This document shows positions 31,564 through 39,962 of a stretch of DNA of 64,000 nucleotides, one piece after another (positions within the stretch are counted from its first letter, which is position 1; each line of letters starts with the position of its first letter). This stretch comes from Lachnospiraceae bacterium. GTDB taxonomy: Bacteria > Bacillota > Clostridia > Lachnospirales > Lachnospiraceae. The stretch is taken from the NCBI GenBank assembly GCA_023664345.1, contig JAMPFQ010000017.1:1-64000 (forward strand). The letters run 5' to 3'. Both the position numbers and the translations under genes were made by a program. The notes beneath the pieces are model-generated. The model searched no databases. It had not been told where the DNA came from and worked only from the letters and a program-made list of their open reading frames with translations.

Positions 31564-31678
31564 GAGCCTATGAGATGAGCAGGGAGATTATAAAAGGATT
31601 GATCCAATATATACACGGATGATAATATATCTTTCCGTACCGTTATAGGGACGGTGGCACAGCGATCATACCGTATCC

Positions 31679-31694
31679 GTTGCGACGTCGCAAC
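31679..31694. repeat. Palindrome element, copy 3 (core only)
   Basis: GTTGCGACGTCGCAAC, identical to the core of copy 1, in the 300-bp gene-free stretch between the antitoxin and the recombinase. The GGCGCC and TGGCCA parts are not at the expected spacing. Confidence 0.65.
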
Positions 31695-31712
31695 ACAGCC
31701 CTGCAACATAAA

Positions 31713-31744
31713 TAAAAACCGCCTCCGGCGCCAACCAGAAGCGG
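31713..31744 (-). terminator. Probable leftward terminator in recombinase leader region
   Basis: On the minus strand 10-nt arms at 31744-31735 and 31728-31719 pair (two G-U) around a 6-nt loop and are followed by TTTTTATTT. It would stop transcription leaving the recombinase region leftwards. Confidence 0.5.
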
Positions 31745-31760
31745 ATTTTATGGAACAGCA

Positions 31761-31846
31761 CCGGGAAGCCCCGATACAATACCAAGCACAACAGAATTGT
31801 ATCATCTTCCCGGGAAAAATACAAGCCCCGGGCATTTTTATGCCCG
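31761..31846 (+). promoter_or_regulatory. Two hairpins in the recombinase 5' leader
   Basis: The first has arms CCGGGAAG + GATACAAT (31761-31780) pairing with ATTGTATC + CTTCCCGG (31796-31813). The second is CGGGCAT-TTTT-ATGCCCG (31829-31846), a few bases before the ribosome site of the recombinase. They may limit its expression. Confidence 0.55.
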
Positions 31847-31863
31847 TAAAAAGGAGAAAAACC

Positions 31864-33432
31864 ATGGTTTTTGCAAATTATGGCAGGAAAAGTGTTTTTT
31901 CAGACAAATCAGATTCCGTGGACAACCAGCTGCGCATGAGCCGCGAATATGCAGACAGCCGTTTCCCCGGACGTGTTGACAGATTCCTCCACTATTTTGA
32001 TGAGGACTTTACCGGGGCAAACACAAACAGGCCCGGCCTCCAGAAACTCCTGGCGGATATCCAGGCCGGACTGATCGATGTGCTGATCGTCTATCAGTTG
32101 GACAGGCTCTCAAGGGACGTCCAGGATTTTGCCAACATTTACTCCATGCTGGAGGAGCACAATGTTTCTTTTGTGTCCGTAAAAGAGCAGATCGACACGA
32201 CCACTCCCATTGGCAAGGCCATGATGTATGTCACCGTGGTTTTTGCCCAGATGGAACGGGAAACGATCGCCCAGCGCGTCACTGACAATATGATCGGATT
32301 GGCCAAAAAAGGGTATTGGGTGGGAGGCAATCCCCCTGTTGGCTTTGAGCGTCAAAGGATAACCATGGACGGCAAAAAGCATGTTGTCCTGGTGCAAGAT
32401 CCAGAAGGGGCTGCATATGTGACCGAAATTTTTAGGATCTTTCTGAATCACAATTTTTCCCTTCAGGGGATGGAAACATATTTTAAAAACCAGGGGATCA
32501 AGACCCGGAACGGAAAATTTTTTAGCACCACACAGCTGCACAAGATCCTCACCATGCCTTATTGTGTTGAAGGCACTGCGGCTGTTTATGATTATTATGC
32601 TGCAAAGGGGTGCATCATGGATCCGGATAGTCCCAGGGATAAATGGGACGGTACCAAGGGCGTCATGGTCTATGGACGTACCACGGAAAAGAACAAAAAG
32701 CATCAGCTCCAGCCTCCTGGACAATGGAGGGTATGCTTGGGCCTGCATGACCCTTTTATACCAGCGGATGATTGGCTTGCGGTGCAAAAGCGTTTTAGCG
32801 CTAATGTGTTTGACAAGGCAATGAAATATGATGCGCCCCTCTTAAAGGGTGTCCTCCGGTGCAAATGCGGATCTATCATGCGCGTGTCTTATAAAAAGAA
32901 AGTGGAGGGTGTGAGCTCATGGTATTATTGTTTAAAACGCATGCGACAGGGAGCAGAAGCCTGTCCAGACTCCCATCATATAAAAACCGACACACTTGAC
33001 AAAAAAGTCATGGAGATATTCCGTTCCATTGATTCGGATCCTGGATCGATCAATGCTTACGTGACGCAAAAAGAAGAAAAAGCAGAGGACATTTTCGCAC
33101 TAAAAAAACTAATCGGGAATGCCGAAAAGAAGATCGAACGCCTCGCATCATCCTTGGCATTGTCTCAAAACTCGGCTGCCGCCAAATATATCATCACAGA
33201 GATGGAAAAACTGGATGCAGAACTACAGGACCTGCACCATAGGGAACTCAATATCGCTGCCATAGATAAGGAGAAACATGAACGCGAAAAAAATTTTCAA
33301 AAACGTGTAGAGGAAATACAAGAACTTGTGGAGCGCTTTGATCAATTTACAGCATCCGAACGCAATGAAATCGTGCGTGCGGTAGTGTCTGAATGTATAT
33401 GGGACGGACAGACTCTTACTTTGCGGATTTGA
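31864..33432 (+). CDS. Large serine recombinase (phage integrase)
   Basis: About 522 residues from the ATG at 31864 (AAAAAGGAGAAAA ahead); the frame is open further upstream but without a start site. Catalytic Ser10 lies in ANYGRKSVFS; VYQLDRLSRD and the ERETIAQRV helix follow in the resolvase domain. The recombinase domain follows, with a zinc ribbon (LRCKCGSIMR, 4 Cys/His) and a long coiled coil near 420-490. It catalyses attP x attB integration. The gene ends about 20 bp from the host junction. Confidence 0.95.
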   Translation: MVFANYGRKSVFSDKSDSVDNQLRMSREYADSRFPGRVDRFLHYFDEDFTGANTNRPGLQKLLADIQAGLIDVLIVYQLDRLSRDVQDFANIYSMLEEHNVSFVSVKEQIDTTTPIGKAMMYVTVVFAQMERETIAQRVTDNMIGLAKKGYWVGGNPPVGFERQRITMDGKKHVVLVQDPEGAAYVTEIFRIFLNHNFSLQGMETYFKNQGIKTRNGKFFSTTQLHKILTMPYCVEGTAAVYDYYAAKGCIMDPDSPRDKWDGTKGVMVYGRTTEKNKKHQLQPPGQWRVCLGLHDPFIPADDWLAVQKRFSANVFDKAMKYDAPLLKGVLRCKCGSIMRVSYKKKVEGVSSWYYCLKRMRQGAEACPDSHHIKTDTLDKKVMEIFRSIDSDPGSINAYVTQKEEKAEDIFALKKLIGNAEKKIERLASSLALSQNSAAAKYIITEMEKLDAELQDLHHRELNIAAIDKEKHEREKNFQKRVEEIQELVERFDQFTASERNEIVRAVVSECIWDGQTLTLRI

Positions 33433-34301
33433 TTTCCCTTTTTTATAATGCGCCGTTCCGGCCTCATGCGCAGGGACGACTTGATCAAATCCCGCATGGA
33501 GATGCCGCCCTCACCCGAAGAATTGGCGTTGCGTGTCTCCAGCCTTACCAGGTTGGGAATATGCCTGATCTGCAGTTCTGCGGAATCCTCTATGGTAATA
33601 ACGCGTTCCTCCTGTGGGATATAATTGGAAAGCGCATTCAAAAAGGTAGTCTTCCCGGAACCGGTTCCGCCACTGATAAAAATATTGTATTTCGCCTTCA
33701 CCAGCTTCTGCAAAAAGACTGCCGCCTCCGGTGTAATGGAACCATAGTTTATCAGCTTCTGAATCGTCATTCCCTCCTCGGGGAACCTCCTGATCGTGAC
33801 AATGGGGCCATTTAGGGCGATCGGATCCAGCACTACATTCACACGGGATCCGTCCGCCAGACGGGTATCTACAATGGGGTTACTCTCGGTGACGGAGCGT
33901 CCCATATCCTGCACAAACTTTGTGATGATTTGCCGCAGACGATCCTGGCTTTCGAATTTTTCCGGGATACGCTCCAGCTTCCCGGCACGTTCCACAAATA
34001 TGGTGTCATATCCGTTTATCATGACCTCGGTAATGCTTTTATCCGCGATGATCTTTCCCAAAATACCCAGTCCTCTGATGGATTCAAAGACATTATTGAC
34101 CAGACTCTTTCTGGTACGAAAGGACAGAGAGGAATAATACGCTGCCACATCGGGCTCCGTTCCTTGCGTCTGCCTGATGCGCAGTTCCATCATTGCCTCT
34201 GCCCTCTCCCTCAGTTCGGTATCCGATAACTCCGAGTAAGAGGGATCCCGGCATATCATCTCGCGGATTTTGACCGTTTCTTCTGTAAAATAATCTCTCA
34301 T
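33342..34301 (-). pseudogene. cpaF: cpaF/tadA secretion ATPase truncated by the prophage
   Basis: From the ATG at 34301 (GGAG ahead) the protein follows CpaF/TadA: NNVFESIRGLGILGKIIADK, VRL-type middle, Walker A FISGGTGSGKTTFLNALSNY, then ITIEDSAELQIRHIPNLVRL and SLRMRPER. Normal CpaF continues IIVGEVRG (Walker B) and about 100 more residues. Here the frame changes into antisense of the recombinase gene and stops at 33342. The true gene is cut at the phage junction near 33,455; its 3' part must lie at the far prophage end, outside the window. Confidence 0.9.
33451..33475. other. Probable attR junction of the prophage
   Basis: Homology to CpaF ends at codons for MRPER, read on the minus strand across about 33,454-33,475. 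The recombinase stop is at 33430-33432. The crossover is therefore expected within about 33,450-33,475. The partner attL is outside the window, so the core cannot be defined. Confidence 0.75.
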
Positions 34302-34331
34302 GCCAATCTCCATTTAGCTTTCCGCAACATC

Positions 34332-35381
34332 TTAATGACTGACGAGCGCCTCCACAAAGCTGACTCCGGCATTTCCCGCCAACATGGTGATCAGCTGAGC
34401 AGAGTCAGGATTCTGTATCCCCCCTACTCTGCCCGCCAATGGAATCGGACTGCCAGTGTCCATTCCCCGGCCATTATCAAAATTCAGCACCCGCAGCATT
34501 TTCCGGCTATACGCGTTCATGACATGAGCCTGTGCCGTAAAACATTGCATTTTATGTATCGCTATTGCATCCGGCTTTTCCACCAGAATGATCTTTTCCA
34601 CCTGTTCAAAAATACTCAATGCCCTGGCATCCAGCGCCACCCCCATATCCACCACAATATATTCGAAAAGCCCCGATCTGCTAATCTCTGTAAGCAGTTC
34701 GCCGATATCCTGGGCCGTCATTGCATAAATGTCGTTGGGACTGTCAAAATGCTTCAGATAATACAGATTATCACTCTTGGTCTGCAGCAGGCTTTGCAGC
34801 TTCATGGGAAAATTAATTCCGGAACCGAGAGAGCCGACCAGTTCACTGAGTCCCTTCCCATCGCTCTGAGGTAAATAGCAGTCCTCCGAGGCAATGTCTT
34901 CCAAATTGATATAAAAGGTTTTATATCCCCGCATTGCAAGCTTCGAAGCCGCTACCAACGCAAGCGTTGTCTTACCACATCCGCCTATGGGAGAATAGAA
35001 AGCCACCGACATTCCCCATTGTCTGCCCATAAACTCTCCCACATCCTGACAGACCTCGGAGTACATTTCCAGAATCTGTTTGTAGATATTGCTGATGCGC
35101 TGATATTTATTGACCTTATGGCAGTTTCCACAGCCTGCGGGAACTGCCTTGGCATCATCCAGGAGCATCACTGCCAGCATATCTTTATTCAAGGCAGTCT
35201 GACCATCATATAAGTCCGAGTCAAACAGAATAATATCAAATTTCCTGGAAGTCAATGCTGTCTCCAGACTGTCTGCGTCCGTATACACGGACAATACCAG
35301 ATCCTTATACTCTTCCAACACACTGACCAATCGATCCAGGTATTCTTTATCGTTATCTGCAACAGCTATTCTGACCTGCAT
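34332..35381 (-). CDS. tadZ: TadZ/CpaE-like pilus localisation ATPase
   Basis: A 349-residue protein with an N-terminal receiver-like domain (VRIAVADNDKEYLDRLVSVL, then DIILFDSDLYDG) and a ParA/MinD ATPase half. The deviant Walker A is FYSPIGGCGKTTLALVAA, and EYIVVDMGVALDARAL is the Walker B region. TadZ places the Tad pilus machine at the pole and works with the CpaF ATPase just downstream. The gene itself is intact, but its operon partner is broken. Confidence 0.8.
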   Translation of the reverse strand: MQVRIAVADNDKEYLDRLVSVLEEYKDLVLSVYTDADSLETALTSRKFDIILFDSDLYDGQTALNKDMLAVMLLDDAKAVPAGCGNCHKVNKYQRISNIYKQILEMYSEVCQDVGEFMGRQWGMSVAFYSPIGGCGKTTLALVAASKLAMRGYKTFYINLEDIASEDCYLPQSDGKGLSELVGSLGSGINFPMKLQSLLQTKSDNLYYLKHFDSPNDIYAMTAQDIGELLTEISRSGLFEYIVVDMGVALDARALSIFEQVEKIILVEKPDAIAIHKMQCFTAQAHVMNAYSRKMLRVLNFDNGRGMDTGSPIPLAGRVGGIQNPDSAQLITMLAGNAGVSFVEALVSH

Positions 35382-35794
35382 ACAAATCCTCCCCGGTACA
35401 TTATTGTACTGTATTTATATAAGTATATATTATATTTTTACAATTTTCAACTATATTTTGAGCAAAGCATACATGCAATCATTTAAGTTATTCTCTCCTA
35501 AAAACCATAATATACGCTTTTATCCTATATTGTGCGCTAAAACATAGCTACAAACTGTATTCTATGCAGTGCTATTCTTTATAATAAATAACAACCTCAT
35601 GAACATACCGCCATGCAGTGTATGCACTTTCATAAGAACCATCCAAAATCAAAGACCCCGCAGCAAGCTGACGGGGTACCAATCTTGCAACGCAGCAAGC
35701 TGCGGGGTCTTTGACCCTCGCGGCATTCGCCAAGGTCCTACGGACTTGTGGCTCATTGCCCGCGGGAATAAATTTCAATCAAAAGGAGACCATT
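35382..35794. repeat. Gene-free stretch with a palindromic repeat unit
   Basis: The left 190 bp are AT-rich and probably carry the tadZ promoter. From 35655 lie ACCCCG-CAGC-AA-GCTG-A-CGGGGT (35655-35677), a half-copy at 35691-35708, CAAGGTCC-TA-CGGACTTG (35731-35748), and CCCTCGCGG facing CCCGCGGG (35714-35766). It resembles dispersed palindromic units of Lachnospiraceae genomes, from memory only. Confidence 0.55.
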
Positions 35795-36130
35795 TTGCCA
35801 AATCGAATCAGAGAACTACGCAAAGAAAAACGAATCACCCAGTTACAACTCAGCATAGAATTAGGTGTTACCCAGGAAACGATCAGCGCCTATGAGCATG
35901 GCAAACATCTGCCCAGCCTTGCCGCTCTGATTAAGATGAGTGAAATTTTCCATACAAGCATGGACTATATTATGGGTCTTTCCCCTATGGAACATTCCGA
36001 TAATTCCGACCGTTATGCCAACGATGAACAGCGCGATTATCTCTTGCGCTGTTACCGCCGTCTCGGTACAAAAAATAAAGCCCGGCTGGTTTCCTATGCG
36101 GAAGGCCTGCTGGACTCTCAAAAAGATTGA
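35795..36130 (+). CDS. XRE-family transcriptional regulator
   Basis: About 111 residues from the TTG at 35795, chosen because AAAAGGAGA lies just ahead; the upstream ATG at 35711 is inside the palindromic repeat. MPNRIRELRKEKRITQLQLS and IELGVTQETISAYEHGKHLP form a standard XRE helix-turn-helix; the C-terminal tail (DEQRDYLLRCYRRLGTKNKA) is helical. It faces away from the pilus operon and may regulate it (inference). Confidence 0.82.
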   Translation: MPNRIRELRKEKRITQLQLSIELGVTQETISAYEHGKHLPSLAALIKMSEIFHTSMDYIMGLSPMEHSDNSDRYANDEQRDYLLRCYRRLGTKNKARLVSYAEGLLDSQKD

Positions 36131-36153
36131 AAATAAAATTTATCAAAGCATAA

Positions 36154-36199
36154 AGCAACGCACCTCAGGAAATACAAGGTGCGCTGCTTTTCATTTTTT
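36154..36199 (+). terminator. Terminator after the XRE regulator
   Basis: 12-nt arms, AGCAACGCACCT (36154-36165) and AGGTGCGCTGCT (36177-36188), one mismatch, then TTTTCATTTTTT. It ends the plus-strand gene; the tex gene ends at 36206 on the other strand. Confidence 0.8.
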
Positions 36200-36205
36200 C
36201 TGCAT

Positions 36206-38632
36206 TTACACCGCCTTGATCTTCATGGTAAGGCTGATCCGCTTCTTGGGCACATCCACCGACAGTACCTGTACTTCCACGATATCGCCCACGCTGACGG
36301 CCTCCAGGGGATGCTTGATATAGCGCTCCGTGATCTGGGAAATGTGCACCAGGCCGTCCTGATGGACGCCGATATCCACAAATACGCCAAAGTCGATCAC
36401 GTTCCGAACGGTTCCCTTTAGGATCATACCCGGCTTCAGGTCTTTCATATCCAGCACATCGCTGCGCAGGATCGGCTTGGGCATATCGTCCCTGGGATCC
36501 CTGGCGGGCTTTTCCAGTTCTTTCAGGATATCCGTCAGTGTGATCTCGCCGATGCCGAGTTCTTCCGCCAACAGTTTCTTATCCTTGATCCGCTTCTCCA
36601 GGCTGGAGACGGATGCCTCCCTGCCCTGTGACTTATTCGCATCCTGTCTGCCGGTCTGAGGCATACCGCCCCGATCTCTGCTGCCGCCGTTTTTACCTTT
36701 TCCCGCATTGTCCCCATCCAGCACCATGCCGTCCATAGCCGCCGCAAGGGCTTTGCCCATGGCAGTGTTGGTATTGCGAACCTGTACGGTCTTCTGCTGC
36801 CTCTTCTGGGGCTGCTGCTTTTCAGTAACAGGTGCTTTCTTTCCTGCCGCCTTATCCGCCGCGGCTTTCTTCTGTGCCGCACGCACATCATCCATGGTCA
36901 GGCCCAGCTTATCCAACAGCTTCATTGCCGCCTCATAGGACTCCGGATGTACGCTGGTGGCATCCAGGGGATTGGTTCCGTCCAGGATGCGCATGAAGCC
37001 CGCGCACTGTTCGTATGCCTTGGGACCAAGCTTTGCCACCTTGAGAAGCTGCTTCCGGTCTGTGAAACGGCCGTTTACCTCCCTGTAATCCACGATATTC
37101 TTCGCAATAGTCTTATTGATGCCTGAAATGTATTCCAAAAGGGATGCGGAAGCGGTATTCAAGTCCACGCCCACCTTGTTCACGCTGTCTTCCACCACGC
37201 CGCTTAAAGCTTCATTTAACTTTTTCTGGTTCATATCATGCTGGTACTGTCCTACGCCGATGGACTGGGGATCGATCTTCACCAGTTCCGCCAGAGGATC
37301 CTGAAGCCGCCTGGCGATGGAGGCGGCGCTCCTCTGCCCCACGTCAAAGTTGGGGAACTCCTCTGTGGCAAGCTTGCTGGCGGAATAAACGCTGGCGCCT
37401 GCCTCATTGACGATCACATACTGTACGGGACGATCCAGTTCCTTGATCAGATCCACAATCACCTGCTCCGACTCCCTGGACGCAGTGCCATTTCCTACAG
37501 AAATCAAATCTACATTATATTTCTTAATCAATTTCTTCAATTCCGTCTTCGCTTCCGCCACTTTGTTCTGGGGTGCCGTAGGATAGATAACCTTGGTATC
37601 CAGCACCTTTCCGGTAGGATCCACCACCGCCAGCTTACAGCCGGTGCGAAAAGCGGGATCCCAGCCCATGACCACTTTCCCCGTGATGGGCGGCTGCAGC
37701 AGAAGCTGCTCCAGATTTTTCCCGAAAACAGCGATAGCGCCATCCTCCGCCTTTTCCGTCAGGTCATTGCGAATCTCTCTTTCAATAGCAGGTGCTATTA
37801 ACCGTTCATAGCTGTCCTGGATCACTTCCCGCAGCACAGGAGCGGTGTACTCGTTGTCGGAGGTGATAGTCTTTTTGGCAAGATACTGTAAAATGCGCTC
37901 CACAGGGGCGTTTACCTTTACCGTCAGGATTTTCTCCGCCTCTCCCCGGTTCAGGGCAAGCACACGGTGGCCTGCCACCTTTTTCACCGGTTCCTCGAAA
38001 TCATAATACATTTCATAGACGCTCTCTGTCTTCTCATCCTTGGCCGCACTGGTAATGATACCCTCTTCCATGGTAAGTTCCCGGATATAGATGCGGTGAT
38101 CCGCCTCGTCGGAAATACTCTCCGCAATGATGTCTTTCGCTCCCTGCAGGGCCTCCGCAGCGCTCTTTACCTGTTTGTCCGGCTCCACATCCTCCGAAGT
38201 CACATACTTTTCGGCCTCCTCCAGCACCGGCGCCTTGGCATCCTGAGCCAATATGTACTCCGCCAGACCGTCCAGGCCTTTCTCTCTGGCCACGCTGGCT
38301 CTGGTCTTTCTCTTGGGACGGTAGGGACGGTACAGATCCTCCACTACCACCAGTGTCTGCGCCGCCAGGATCTTTTCCCTTAATTCTTCTGTCAGCTTGC
38401 CCTGCTCCTCGATGCTGCCCAGCACCTGCTCTTTCTTCTCCTCCAGGTTGCGCAGATAGAGCAGTCTCTCATGGAGATCACGCAGCTGTTCATCATTCAG
38501 AGATCCTGTCGCTTCCTTCCTATATCGTGAGATAAAAGGGATCGTATTCCCTTCATCAATCAGTTTGACGGCAGCTTCCACCTGCCATTTTTCCACTTTC
38601 AGTTCTTCTTTGATCTTCAGAATAATATCCAT
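36206..38632 (-). CDS. tex: Tex-family RNA-binding transcription accessory protein
   Basis: About 808 residues from the ATG at 38632 (MDIILKIKEELKVEKWQVEA). It has the Tex N-terminal helical part (NTIPFISRYRKEATGSLNDE), the YqgF-like domain (GWDPAFRTGCKLAVVDPTG), the helix-hairpin-helix pair, and a C-terminal S1 domain (PGMILKGTVRNVIDFGVFVD). Between the helix-hairpin-helix and S1 parts lies a low-complexity, Lys/Gln/Gly-rich linker of about 90 residues (QQPQKRQQKTVQ, NAGKGKNGGSRDRGG), longer than in typical Tex. It probably acts in transcription or RNA handling. Confidence 0.93.
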   Translation of the reverse strand: MDIILKIKEELKVEKWQVEAAVKLIDEGNTIPFISRYRKEATGSLNDEQLRDLHERLLYLRNLEEKKEQVLGSIEEQGKLTEELREKILAAQTLVVVEDLYRPYRPKRKTRASVAREKGLDGLAEYILAQDAKAPVLEEAEKYVTSEDVEPDKQVKSAAEALQGAKDIIAESISDEADHRIYIRELTMEEGIITSAAKDEKTESVYEMYYDFEEPVKKVAGHRVLALNRGEAEKILTVKVNAPVERILQYLAKKTITSDNEYTAPVLREVIQDSYERLIAPAIEREIRNDLTEKAEDGAIAVFGKNLEQLLLQPPITGKVVMGWDPAFRTGCKLAVVDPTGKVLDTKVIYPTAPQNKVAEAKTELKKLIKKYNVDLISVGNGTASRESEQVIVDLIKELDRPVQYVIVNEAGASVYSASKLATEEFPNFDVGQRSAASIARRLQDPLAELVKIDPQSIGVGQYQHDMNQKKLNEALSGVVEDSVNKVGVDLNTASASLLEYISGINKTIAKNIVDYREVNGRFTDRKQLLKVAKLGPKAYEQCAGFMRILDGTNPLDATSVHPESYEAAMKLLDKLGLTMDDVRAAQKKAAADKAAGKKAPVTEKQQPQKRQQKTVQVRNTNTAMGKALAAAMDGMVLDGDNAGKGKNGGSRDRGGMPQTGRQDANKSQGREASVSSLEKRIKDKKLLAEELGIGEITLTDILKELEKPARDPRDDMPKPILRSDVLDMKDLKPGMILKGTVRNVIDFGVFVDIGVHQDGLVHISQITERYIKHPLEAVSVGDIVEVQVLSVDVPKKRISLTMKIKAV

Positions 38633-38741
38633 ACAGTTAAAACCTGACCTTTCTGCTTTTGCGTTTTTACCGCTGAAACCATTATACCCAAAAATTGCCT
38701 CCACCGCAATCATGAACAGAAATAAAGAACATGTGTTACCT

Positions 38742-38770
38742 TTGACAGGATCCCTATAAGGTGATATAGT
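38742..38770 (+). promoter_or_regulatory. Promoter for the DUF4190-like gene
   Basis: TTGACA (38742-38747), 17 nt, TATAGT (38765-38770), 55 nt before the ATG at 38826. One mismatch from consensus. Confidence 0.75.
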
Positions 38771-38825
38771 AAAAGTATTAAATCGCAGATGATCAGATTT
38801 ATTTTATGATACGGAGCTTGATCCC

Positions 38826-39293
38826 ATGGACTATAACCAGAATGACCAAAACAGCTGGCAGCGCGACGATCAGCAGCGGGACCGCTGGAACAGCAGCGCT
38901 TCTAACAGCAGTTATTATAATCAGCCCACTCACCGTCCTTACGGACAGGGGTTTATTATCGCTTCTATGGTATGCGGCGTTCTATCCGTGACAGCCTGCT
39001 GTACCGGAATCCTCTCGCTGCCCCTTGGCGCCCTGGGCATCCTTTTTGCCCTGCTGACTTACCGCAAAGGCAAGAAGATGAATGGCTCCGCCCTGACCGG
39101 GATCGTACTTTCGACCATGGGGATCGTCACCGGCGTTTCCATACTTGTTTACTCTTTCCGTACATTGCCCGACATGATGCGCGATCCCATGTTCCGCAGT
39201 CAGATGGATGCCATAACGGAACAGATGTACGGCATGGATCTTGAGGAATTCATGCGGGAATATTACGGTTACGAATTGGATGTTTCAGAATAG
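38826..39293 (+). CDS. DUF4190-like membrane protein
   Basis: A 155-residue protein with a polar N-terminal tail rich in Asn, Gln and Ser (residues 1-40), then two membrane spans (FIIASMVCGVLSVTACCTGI and MNGSALTGIVLSTMGIVTGV) with a short basic loop (TYRKGKKM), the DUF4190 layout. The C-terminal tail is acidic (MYGMDLEEFMREYYGY). Function unknown. Confidence 0.7.
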   Translation: MDYNQNDQNSWQRDDQQRDRWNSSASNSSYYNQPTHRPYGQGFIIASMVCGVLSVTACCTGILSLPLGALGILFALLTYRKGKKMNGSALTGIVLSTMGIVTGVSILVYSFRTLPDMMRDPMFRSQMDAITEQMYGMDLEEFMREYYGYELDVSE

Positions 39294-39371
39294 ATCTATG
39301 ATAGGAGCAAAACAGTCTCGGAACGGAAATTTCTTCCCCGCAAAGGGCATTGAAGTGGAGAGACCGGAACA

Positions 39372-39391
39372 AATTGCCGCAAGCGGCAATT
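39372..39391 (+). promoter_or_regulatory. Perfect hairpin upstream of the metalloprotease-like gene
   Basis: AATTGCCGC-AA-GCGGCAATT, 5 nt before the TAGGAGG ribosome site of the gene at 39410. The 116-bp gap has no other feature. It could be an operator or mRNA hairpin. Confidence 0.5.
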
Positions 39392-39409
39392 GAATAGGAG
39401 GTTTTATTT

Positions 39410-39937
39410 ATGATGAACGTATCTTCATACGGCAATTATGACAACAATCCTTATATGGCGCCTGCAGGCTATGGTGCTTCCCGTGCCGGCCATGCCGACC
39501 GCATGGAGGACATAGCGCTTCCTGGCGCAAAAGAAAAGCAGAAAGAGGAACGCAACAAACGTCTGGGGATCAAGGATCCCACGGAAGAATGCCAGACCTG
39601 CAAAAACCGTAAGTATAAGGACGGTTCTGACGAAATGGTGTCTTTCAAGAGTCCCGCCCATATTTCCCCTGAAAGCGCTGCTGCCACTGTCCGCTCCCAC
39701 GAACAGGAACACGTTACCAATGCCTACTCCAAAGCGGCAACCAATAACGGCAAGGTAATATCCGCTTCCGTCTCCATCCACACAGCGATCTGCCCTGAAT
39801 GCGGGAGAAGCTATGTGTCCGGCGGCACTACCAGTACCCAGATCAAGTATTATAACGAAGACAACCCTTATCAACAAGACCTGAAAGCCACTGACCACGA
39901 TAAATACGCCGGCATGAATCTGGATCTCGAGGTCTGA
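39410..39937 (+). CDS. SprA-related putative metalloprotease
   Basis: A 175-residue protein. A CQTC and CPEC pair of Cys motifs flank the core VRSHEQEHVTNAYSKAATNN, in which HEQEH is an HExxH zinc site as in the SprA-related family. The C terminus is beta-rich (YVSGGTTSTQIKYYNED). The N terminus (NNPYMAPAGYGASRA) has no signal peptide, so location is unclear. Confidence 0.72.
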   Translation: MMNVSSYGNYDNNPYMAPAGYGASRAGHADRMEDIALPGAKEKQKEERNKRLGIKDPTEECQTCKNRKYKDGSDEMVSFKSPAHISPESAAATVRSHEQEHVTNAYSKAATNNGKVISASVSIHTAICPECGRSYVSGGTTSTQIKYYNEDNPYQQDLKATDHDKYAGMNLDLEV

Positions 39938-39962
39938 GGCCACTGAGCACAGGGAGCATTTC

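Noticed and set aside
31654..31863. Longer N terminus for the recombinase
   Set aside because: The frame is open upstream, but the region is hairpin-rich and the catalytic domain starts at 31864 behind a strong ribosome site.
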